DNA from: JACCXG01 sp963785755
GTDB taxonomy: Bacteria > Acidobacteriota > Vicinamibacteria > Vicinamibacterales > 2-12-FULL-66-21
NCBI GenBank assembly: GCA_963785755.1
Contig: CAWAXG010000010.1
Span: 1 to 21,871, forward strand
DNA: 21,871 bases
Reading direction: 5' to 3'
The notes beneath the pieces are model-generated. The model saw only the letters and a program-made list of their open reading frames with translations, was not told the origin of the DNA and did no database searches. Of the stretch, positions 16,103 to 21,871 are shown one piece after another (positions within the stretch are counted from its first letter, which is position 1; every line of letters begins with the position of its first letter). A program made the position numbers and the translations under genes.

Positions 16103-16313
16103 TCACCATCTGTGCGGGGCCGTCCGCGCGATCGCGACATCGCCCGTGGTGCTGCCGTCGGCATCGCCGGCCACGTCGTCGGGTTCGTCGCTGGTGACCT
16201 TCTCGATCACGACGTTCCCGAGGGGCGAGCGAGGTCTGGCAGGCGTCGCTGACGCTCTGCACCATCTGGCTCGCGGTGAGGGTGTAGGTGCGGTGATTGG
16301 GCGGCCACAGCCG
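16103..16313 (-). pseudogene. Fragment of an LWPPNH-type secreted domain
   Basis: On the minus strand from 16313 the frame reads RLWPPNHRTYTLTASQMVQS, then VSDACQTSLAP. One base out of frame, after about 16217-16230, it continues GNVVIEKVTSDEPDDVAGD and DGSTTGDVAIA to a stop at 16103. LWPPNH followed by VSD-C and VTSDEP is a pattern I know from extracellular HYR/Ig-like and lamin-tail proteins. There is no start codon, the end is abrupt, and the frame is broken, so this is a decayed piece of a larger gene. It fills the gap between the HAF-repeat and DUF1566 genes. Confidence 0.65.
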
Positions 16314-16336
16314 AACAAATCACCAAATAACCAAGC

Positions 16337-17134
16337 TTAAGAGCCGCCACGGACGGCAGTAACAAAGACGGCTGTTCGTCTTAAGGCTGGTGCCCACGAC
16401 GCCGAGTCGAAATCCACGGCCCACGCGAGGTCCGAATCGCCCGCGACCGTAGTAGACGACCAGTAGAAGGACGCAACATTCATGAAAGGATGGCCCGCTG
16501 GCAATGCCGGATTGAGCGTTCCCAGATCCCACAGGCTCGTAAGCTCGTTACGGTTCGGCACACGCCAGTCGCCGGCTGCGCTGCCATCTGCGAGGCCGCA
16601 TGCTACGTTACCGTCAGCCAATGCATTTGCTGCCGCAAGAGCATCAGCCCAGGTTTGCTACCCAAGGCAGCTGGCGTTCTTTAGCCACGTCAGCCCCGTG
16701 AGATTGTCTGTGACCGTCCCGTCACCGTTGTCGGTAAAACGGGGGTTCGGAACCGGAACACCCGCCTGATAGTCGCCGTCATCACCCGTCGCAAAGGTCG
16801 TCGTCTGCCCGGTCTTTAGGACTCCGCCGCCGCTCACCTGCTCCGTCGTGCAGCCCGCGATCACGACATCGACGGTAGTGACACCGTCGCTCAGCTCGCC
16901 TACGCAGTCCTGCGGCAGGATCGCAGTGGAGAACTTGAAGACCCCGCCATTGTTCGTCTTGGTGACAACGACGCCCTCCCAGGTGATGTTAGCGTTCCTC
17001 TTTGCTTGGTCGCCCTCGATCTGAACCGCGCCTTGCGCAATCTCCGCGACATTGATTTGTTGCGCATGGGCTGGAAACACAATACAGACCAAGAATGCGA
17101 ATACTCCGATGACCGTTGCGGTTATGCGCTTCAT
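16337..17134 (-). pseudogene. Secreted DUF1566 (Lcl C-terminal domain) protein interrupted by an in-frame TAG
   Basis: The ATG at 17134 has AGGAGG 6 bases upstream and begins a signal peptide ending FPAHA-QQ. The frame runs to TAG at 16658-16660 (codon 159), but the next codon onward, still in frame, continues the same domain to TAA at 16337-16339, for 265 codons in all. DUF1566 hallmarks lie on both sides of the stop: FTDNGDGTVTDNLTGLTWLKNASCLG before; QTWADALAAANALADG, DWRVPNRNELTSL, FYWSSTTVAG and TAVRGG after. The stop replaces one residue in a conserved stretch; CAG (Gln) is one mutational step away. The N-terminal 100 residues are beta-rich and unfamiliar. Separate ORFs 16658-17134 and 16337-16621 are visible. 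It is a recent pseudogene, a sequencing error or an amber readthrough. Confidence 0.8.
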
Positions 17135-17189
17135 AGGATCCCTCCTGTTGTGTCACTACCTGCCAGCAGTGTGGGCGAGGCGCCTGACG

Positions 17190-17379
17190 GCGCCAATGGA
17201 GGGGTCTGCCGTTTTTCGCTGGGCAGGTCTGCGAATTCCGCCTAGGTAGGTCTACGGATCCGCGGCGCGAGTCACTTTTCATCGGCTGCTTGCTGCCGGG
17301 TACCGCTGCCATCCGCACAACTACCCATCACAATTCGCAGACCTACGGATGCAAATACGGCAGAACCCTCCATTGGCGC
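17190..17379. repeat. Large inverted repeat, 48-bp arms at 83% identity
   Basis: The arm at 17190-17237 and the reverse complement of 17332-17379 agree at 40 of 48 positions without gaps; the loop is 94 bases. Both arms begin GCGCCAATGGAGGG and end AGGTCTGCGAATT; most differences sit in the centre. Read as codons, both arms give A-P-M-E-G-S-A-V-F...G-L-R-I. Inside the loop, 17246-17262 repeats part of the arm (TAGGTCTACGGAT). The element separates two divergent genes (starts 17134 and 17451). Confidence 0.75.
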
Positions 17380-17450
17380 GGCCCCGTCAATCGCCGACAC
17401 TGCGAGCGCGAGGCGCGAAAGAAGTCGCGCAGTACACATAGGGAGCACGT

Positions 17451-17906
17451 ATGAAGCACACGGTAATCGGACCACTTGTCATGGCGGTTCTTTTGGCGGT
17501 GGGTCTCCTCTCGGCGGCGGCGCCACCGGGGCAGGGAGCGCGCCACAAGGACTGCTCGCTGCAAACGCCGAACGGCACCTATCTGTTCGCGTACAACGGC
17601 TTTCAGATGGTGGACGGCCAGCAGGTGCCGTTCGTCTTCTCGGGCCTAGAGCGTTACGACGGAAACGGCGCGATGACCGGCGTCAATACATTCAGCATCA
17701 ACGGCGCCATCTCGCAGAACGTGACGTACACCGGCACCTACACCGTCAATCCGGACTGTACGGGCAGCGACATCTTGGTGGATGACGAGACGGGCGTGAC
17801 CCAGCACTTCGACGTGTTCATCCAGCGAGATGGTGACGCGATCAGCTTCGTTCAGACCGATCCCGGCGTCGTGGCCGCAGGCATCGAGCGGCGCGTGGAC
17901 AAGTAA
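17451..17906 (+). CDS. Small secreted beta-rich protein of unknown function
   Basis: A 151-residue exported protein. GGGAG 5 bases before the ATG at 17451 supports the start, and residues 1-23 form a signal peptide (MKHTVIGPLVMAVLLAVGLL). The mature chain reads SLQTPNGTYLFAYNGFQ, then GLERYDGNGAMTGVNTFSINGAI and YTGTYTVNPDCTGS, a strand-turn-strand pattern seen in a group of small exported acidobacterial proteins without known role. Two cysteines (residues about 34 and 104) may pair. It is monocistronic. A long GC hairpin (17916-17949) starts 10 bases after the stop, but it lies inside a kinase-tail relic, so its role as a terminator is doubtful. Confidence 0.82.
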   Translation: MKHTVIGPLVMAVLLAVGLLSAAAPPGQGARHKDCSLQTPNGTYLFAYNGFQMVDGQQVPFVFSGLERYDGNGAMTGVNTFSINGAISQNVTYTGTYTVNPDCTGSDILVDDETGVTQHFDVFIQRDGDAISFVQTDPGVVAAGIERRVDK

Positions 17907-17910
17907 GACT

Positions 17911-18010
17911 CGTGGCGCGACCGTCCGCGACGAGCGGATCCCGGTCGCGGTGGTCCTGCTGACCCAGCGGATTCCTTGATGACGCTGATGATCGTCGAAG
18001 ACAACCCTCA
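17911..18010 (+). pseudogene. Fossil of a histidine kinase tail joined to a response regulator start
   Basis: The plus strand from 17911 reads RGATVRDERIPVAVVLLTQR and stops with IP-TGA at 17976. This resembles the end of the intact kinase at 18209 (GRGTTVTVRIP), and the DNA shares GCGGATCCCG. The ATG at 17979 then gives MTLMIVEDNPQ, nearly identical to the start of the receiver gene at 13021. Similarity stops at 18010, where the end of an oppositely oriented receiver begins. It is a breakpoint of a rearranged kinase-regulator pair. Confidence 0.6.
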
Positions 18011-18190
18011 GAGGTGGCACTGGAGCCGCCGACGCACCTCCAGCAGGTCGTCCTTGAGCACATAGCCGCACGCGCCCGCGTCGCAGGCAGCCGCCAGTGC
18101 CGATCGTCGTGGCACGACGACCGTCACCTCTTTGTTGACGCCGGTGCTCGTGGATGTCTTGACGCGTTCGAGCCGGTTCGTCGAAATCGT
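18008..18190 (-). pseudogene. C-terminal fragment of a receiver domain
   Basis: Read leftward, the frame gives AACDAGACGYVLKDDLLEVR then RRLQCHL and stops at 18010-18008. This is the beta5-alpha5 end of a CheY-like receiver, with the conserved lysine, paralogous to GACGYFLKDDLLAVRRRL in the gene at 12674. One base out of frame upstream, HDDRHWR matches that gene's YDDERWR, so a single base is missing near 18090-18100. The phosphoacceptor half is absent. It lies just downstream of the propeller kinase, where a partner regulator would be expected. Confidence 0.65.
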
Positions 18191-18208
18191 CAAGGGTGGT
18201 TGAGGGGT

Positions 18209-21118
18209 CTACGGGATCCGCACGGTCACGGTCGTGCCACGGCCCGGCGACGAGTCAATCGTGTGCGTCCCGCCCAGCATGTCCACGCGCTCGGCGATGC
18301 CCTTCAGGCCAAAGCCGCCGGGACGGCTCGCCGCGGGTGGCACCGCGGGCGCGAATCCCTGGCCGTTGTCTCGAATCTCGATCTCGATCTCGTGCTCGCG
18401 GCAGCGCACGCGGACATCGGCCTGGTCCGCGTGCGAATGCTTCAACACGTTGTTGAGGCTCTCCTGGATGATGCGGTAGACGGTGATGTCGCTGCCGGCC
18501 TCGAAGACGCCGTCGATGTCATCGACGTCGCTGCGGATCGAGACCGGGGCGATCTCGGCCATCTTCTCGATCATCGCCCGGATCGCCGTCGTCAGCCCGA
18601 GCTCGTCGAGGTGGTGCGGCCGCAGGTTGTAGGAGATGGTGCGGACCTCGTCGAGCGTCTGCGCCACGGCCGCGCCGATCTCGTGGAACTGTGTGAGCGC
18701 CTGTTCGTTCGGCTGCGACAGCGCTCCCAGCAGCGCACGATTCTTGACGACGAGCAGGTTCTGGCCGAGGCTGTCGTGCAGCTCCGCCGCGATCCGCTGC
18801 CGTTCACGCTCCTGCGATTCGATGAGCGCGCGCGAGAACGCCTGCTGGGCCGCCCCGGCGCGCTCGATCTGCGCGATGCGATACCGCCAGAACAGCCAGA
18901 GCATGGCCATCACGATGGCCGCTGCGGCGGAACGGAACCACCACGTCTGGTAGAAGGGCGGCAGGACCGTGACGGCGAGCGACTGCCCGATCTCGTTCCA
19001 CACGCCCTCGCCGTTGTCAGCGGTGACGGTGAAGGTGTAGGAGCCTGGCGGGAGGTATGAATAGTACGCCGTTCGCCGCGCCCCGGCGTCCACCCACTGA
19101 CGATCGATGCCGCTCATCAGGTACCTGAATCTGATCGCCTGGGGACGGCTCCAGCTGAGGCCCGTATATTGAATCTCGAGGTTCTGCTGGCCGGGAGTCA
19201 GTTGAATCGGACCGCCGGGCTCGACCGGCTCCCGCTCGATCGCCGCGCCTTCGATCACGACGCGCGGCGGCTCGGTGTCACGGCGTCGGGGATCGATGAC
19301 GACCACACCTTTGGTGGTGGGAAACCAGAGGGAGCCGTCGTGCATCTTCCAGCCGGCGAGTGGAGCCCCCACCCCCTCGCTGCTCAACATGCCGTCCGCC
19401 GTGGTGTATCCGAACGACTCCACGGTCGTGCGTCGGCCGTCGGCCACCTCGTTCAGTTGTGTCAGGCTGGTCCGCCAGATACCGGAGTTGCAATTCATCC
19501 AGAGGTTCGCTTCGTCGTCTTCCAGAATCTGGAAGATGTCGTCCTTGTAGAGCCCATGGCGCGTCGAAATGTTTGCGAACTTCCCGTCCTTGAAACGGCT
19601 CAGGCCGCCGCCATGTGTGCCGATCCACAACGCCCCTGCGGCGTCCTGGTAGAACGCCTTGACGTGATTGGCCGCGAGGCCATCGTCGGTGGACCACGAC
19701 GTCATCTGCCCGCCGGAGATTCGCGTGATGCCGCTTTTGAGCGTGCCGACCCAGATGTTGCCGGAGCGATCCTCGAACAGCGCCAGCACTGTATCGTCTA
19801 CCAGTCCGTCCTTCCTGGTCAGATGGGTCCGATGGCCGTTGCGCACACGGATCACCCCGCCGTCTTCGCGGATGCCCATCCAGAGCGTGCCGTCGCGAGC
19901 CCGAAGCAGCGAGTGCACACGATCCCATGGGAGCCCGGCGCCATCCGCGACCTCGACGAAGCGATCGCGGTGCCAACGCGCGAGGGTGGATCCTGAGAAC
20001 GCCCAGGCCACGCCGTCGAAACTGCGGGCCAGGCCGCGCATCCGATTGTCCGAGCGCCCATCGTTCGTCGTGAACACCGTGAACGCCCCGTGCGCGAAGC
20101 GGCTCAATCCCCCGCTCGACATGATCCAGATGCTGCCCGCCGCATCCTGGAAAATACTGCCGATGTGGTCGCTGGGCAGCCCATCGCGCCTGGTGTAGAC
20201 CGTAAAGCGCGGCTGCCGCAATCGAACCAGACCCTGGTCGGTCCCAATCCAGAGCCCTTTGTCGGCGTCCGGGGCAATGACCTCTACCCGTGCGCTCGGC
20301 AGGCCGTCGGCTGGTGCGTAGTGTTCGAATCGGTTGGCAGCGTAGCGAAAGAGACCGCCGGTTGAGGTCCCGACCCAGATCGCACCCTCTCCGTCCTCGT
20401 ACAACGACTCCACGGCGTCGGTCGTGAGCCCGTGAGCGGGACCGAACCGTGTCACCCCGTGCGAGTCCAGGCGATACAAGCCGCCGCGCATGGGCGCCAC
20501 CCACAGCGACCCATCCGAGAACCGCTTCAACGTCTTGATGTCAGCGTGCGCGAGCTCGGCGGGGCCGGCATAGGGACTCACGCGGCCGTCAGTAATCCTC
20601 GCGATGCCGCGGCCCGTGCCGACCAGCACCGATCCTGGGCCGTCGTCTGCGAACGCGCGGACGAAACCGTTCGGGAGGCCATCGGCGACCGTGTACGCGG
20701 AGAAGCGGCCGTCGCGCAAAGCGGTTGCGCCGCCGCCCCCCCCGCCGATCCAGAGCGTGCCGGCGCGGTCTTCGAACAGGCTGAGCACGATGTCGCTCGA
20801 GAGGCCATCCCGGCTCGTGTATTGCGTGAACCGGCCGCCCGCGAGCCGCGAGATGCCGCCGCCGAACGTCCCCAGCCAGAGTTCCCCATCACGGCTTTCG
20901 AGCAGCGCGGTCACGTACGAATTGCCAAGGCCCGCGGTGTTGCTCGCGTTGAAGAGGGTGAAGCGAACGCCATCGAAGCGGGCCGCGCCCTCGTAGGTCG
21001 CCAGCCACACATAGCCATCACGGGTCTTCGTCACCGCGAGCACGGTGTTCTGCGGCAGCCCCTCTCGCTCCTGCCACAGCGTCTGCTGGTAACGCCCGAA
21101 CACGCGGTTCCCGCTCAT
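18209..21118 (-). CDS. Two-component propeller sensor histidine kinase (HisKA_3 type)
   Basis: A 969-residue membrane sensor. Residues 1 to about 620 contain around 14 Reg_prop repeats (patterns such as DGELWLGTFGGGISRL and AGALWIGTHGGGLSRF), expected to form two periplasmic seven-bladed propellers. A Y_Y_Y domain follows (about 645-722), then one membrane helix (about 726-745), a HisKA_3 dimerisation domain with phospho-His781 in AAELHDSLGQ, and an ATPase domain with N-box IIQESLNNVL, G1 DNGQGF and G2 GFGLKG. The ORF starts at MSGNRV, but in-frame codons before it give a signal peptide (IVVFTLASLFWAAGANAQS). A probable GTG start at 21185, with AGGAG upstream, is out of frame by one base near 21177. 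It lies directly downstream of the NarL-type regulator, its likely partner. Confidence 0.93.
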   Translation of the reverse strand: MSGNRVFGRYQQTLWQEREGLPQNTVLAVTKTRDGYVWLATYEGAARFDGVRFTLFNASNTAGLGNSYVTALLESRDGELWLGTFGGGISRLAGGRFTQYTSRDGLSSDIVLSLFEDRAGTLWIGGGGGGATALRDGRFSAYTVADGLPNGFVRAFADDGPGSVLVGTGRGIARITDGRVSPYAGPAELAHADIKTLKRFSDGSLWVAPMRGGLYRLDSHGVTRFGPAHGLTTDAVESLYEDGEGAIWVGTSTGGLFRYAANRFEHYAPADGLPSARVEVIAPDADKGLWIGTDQGLVRLRQPRFTVYTRRDGLPSDHIGSIFQDAAGSIWIMSSGGLSRFAHGAFTVFTTNDGRSDNRMRGLARSFDGVAWAFSGSTLARWHRDRFVEVADGAGLPWDRVHSLLRARDGTLWMGIREDGGVIRVRNGHRTHLTRKDGLVDDTVLALFEDRSGNIWVGTLKSGITRISGGQMTSWSTDDGLAANHVKAFYQDAAGALWIGTHGGGLSRFKDGKFANISTRHGLYKDDIFQILEDDEANLWMNCNSGIWRTSLTQLNEVADGRRTTVESFGYTTADGMLSSEGVGAPLAGWKMHDGSLWFPTTKGVVVIDPRRRDTEPPRVVIEGAAIEREPVEPGGPIQLTPGQQNLEIQYTGLSWSRPQAIRFRYLMSGIDRQWVDAGARRTAYYSYLPPGSYTFTVTADNGEGVWNEIGQSLAVTVLPPFYQTWWFRSAAAAIVMAMLWLFWRYRIAQIERAGAAQQAFSRALIESQERERQRIAAELHDSLGQNLLVVKNRALLGALSQPNEQALTQFHEIGAAVAQTLDEVRTISYNLRPHHLDELGLTTAIRAMIEKMAEIAPVSIRSDVDDIDGVFEAGSDITVYRIIQESLNNVLKHSHADQADVRVRCREHEIEIEIRDNGQGFAPAVPPAASRPGGFGLKGIAERVDMLGGTHTIDSSPGRGTTVTVRIP

Positions 21119-21199
21119 CGACTGGGCGTTGGCGCCCGCAGCCCAGAACAGGCTCGCGAGTGTGAAGACGACAATGCGATCGCACGACGCTCCTGCGTC

Positions 21200-21856
21200 T
21201 CACACCAGTTCCGACTGATGTTGCACCGCGAACTTGAGCAGCGCGTGGCTGCCGCGCAATTCCAGCTTGAGGGCGATGTTGTTGCGGTGATGTTCGACCG
21301 TGCGGACGCCGATGTTCAGCAGCGCCGCGATCTCGCGGCTGGTCTGCCCTTCGGCAATCAGCTTCAGGACGCGGCGCTCGGTGGGCGTGAGCTGCGCCAG
21401 GGCAGGCTTCTGCTCCGCCAACGCCGCGGCGCTCCGGCTTCGCCGGATGAGAAGGGAAGAGAGCGTGGGGCTGACATATTCCTGTCCGGCCGCCACGGCC
21501 TGGATGCAGTGGATGATCTCCGTGGTGGCGCTGTCCTTCACCACATATCCCCGAACCCCGAGGTCGAGCGCGGCATTCAGGTAATGTTCGTCCTTGTGCA
21601 TCGTCAGCAGGACCAGCGGCACCGGCAGGCGCTGCTCGCGGACGGCACGCGCCACGGCAAAGCCGTCTTTGACCGGCATCGTCAGATCGAGCACGGCGAC
21701 ATCGGCGCCCGGGCCTTGCAGCCATTCGAGGGCTTGTTCACCGTCGGCGGCTTCGCAGACGACCTCGAGCTGCGGCGCGGTGTCGATGATCTGCCGCAGT
21801 CCCTGCCGGAAGATGGGGTGATCGTCGGCAATCAGGACACGCACCTTGCGATTCAT
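21200..21856 (-). CDS. NarL/FixJ-family response regulator (receiver + LuxR HTH)
   Basis: A 218-residue DNA-binding response regulator. The receiver (about 5-120) has Asp11-Asp12, phosphoacceptor Asp57 in AVLDLTMP, Thr85 in LLTMHKD and Lys107 in YVVKDSA. The LuxR-type helix-turn-helix (about 155-212) has LTPTERRVLKLIAEGQTSRE and VRTVEHHRNNIALKL with its recognition helix. GGAG 7 bases before the ATG at 21856 supports the start. It ends about 15 bases before the probable true start of the propeller kinase, so the two form an operon and a cognate pair: HisKA_3 kinases usually phosphorylate NarL-type regulators. Target genes are not visible. Only 15 bases of upstream DNA are in the window. Confidence 0.95.
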   Translation of the reverse strand: MNRKVRVLIADDHPIFRQGLRQIIDTAPQLEVVCEAADGEQALEWLQGPGADVAVLDLTMPVKDGFAVARAVREQRLPVPLVLLTMHKDEHYLNAALDLGVRGYVVKDSATTEIIHCIQAVAAGQEYVSPTLSSLLIRRSRSAAALAEQKPALAQLTPTERRVLKLIAEGQTSREIAALLNIGVRTVEHHRNNIALKLELRGSHALLKFAVQHQSELV

Positions 21857-21871
21857 TGCGGTACTCCATGT

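Noticed and set aside
17190..17379. Integron attC site
   Set aside because: The inverted arms lack visible attC core sites (RYYYAAC / GTTRRRY) at the outer ends, the arms are longer and better matched than usual, and no integrase or cassette array is present.
17916..17949. Strong 13-bp GC hairpin as terminator of the small secreted gene
   Set aside because: No U-run follows, and the same bases are explained as part of a histidine kinase tail relic; terminator function is possible but unsupported.
1..21871. CRISPR array or complete transposase gene
   Set aside because: No regularly spaced direct repeats with unique spacers and no DDE or HUH transposase motifs were seen; the only mobile-element trace is the recombinase stump.

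Overview
The window is GC-rich and densely coded. It most likely comes from an Acidobacteriota genome, perhaps a Vicinamibacteria-like lineage. That placement is inference from the gene families present: a PadR regulator overlapping a large duplicated MacB/FtsX permease (the 'ADOP' arrangement), a beta-propeller hybrid-type sensor kinase, HAF-repeat and DUF1566 secreted proteins, and a glucosidase/TreS/MalQ sugar cluster. No rRNA, intact tRNA, CRISPR array or complete insertion sequence was found.

Left part (1-7213): sugar and osmolyte metabolism. The first 34 codons of a GH63-like glucosidase run off the left edge on the minus strand, preceded by a DoxX-like membrane protein. After a non-coding stretch holding a truncated serine recombinase, a tight plus-strand operon encodes standalone trehalose synthase (TreS), a GT-A glycosyltransferase of the glucosylglycerate-synthase type, a small membrane protein with mechanosensitive-channel-type helices, and 4-alpha-glucanotransferase (MalQ). 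Together they suggest interconversion of maltodextrin, trehalose and possibly a glycosylglycerate, linked to osmotic adaptation.

Middle (7214-12436): a tRNA-like relic, a small hypothetical gene, and then padR with a good sigma70 promoter that places transcription start almost on the ATG. padR overlaps (ATGA) a roughly 926-codon ADOP permease whose frame is broken twice by compensating single-base shifts. A receiver/PP2C-phosphatase response regulator follows.

Right part (12437-21871): a signalling and secretion region, mostly minus strand. Reading leftward from 16054 are a HAF-repeat protein (frameshifted), a small secreted protein, an orphan periplasmic sugar-binding protein and a receiver-only response regulator. 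Between 16103 and 18200 lie decayed or rearranged pieces: an LWPPNH-domain fragment, a DUF1566 gene with an in-frame amber codon, a 48-bp-arm inverted repeat, a small secreted protein, and an inverted fossil of a histidine kinase/response regulator pair. The right end holds a NarL-type regulator followed by a 14-repeat propeller histidine kinase.

Several genes are broken by one base, often in G/C runs. Either the assembly carries indel errors or this accessory region is decaying; reads would decide.
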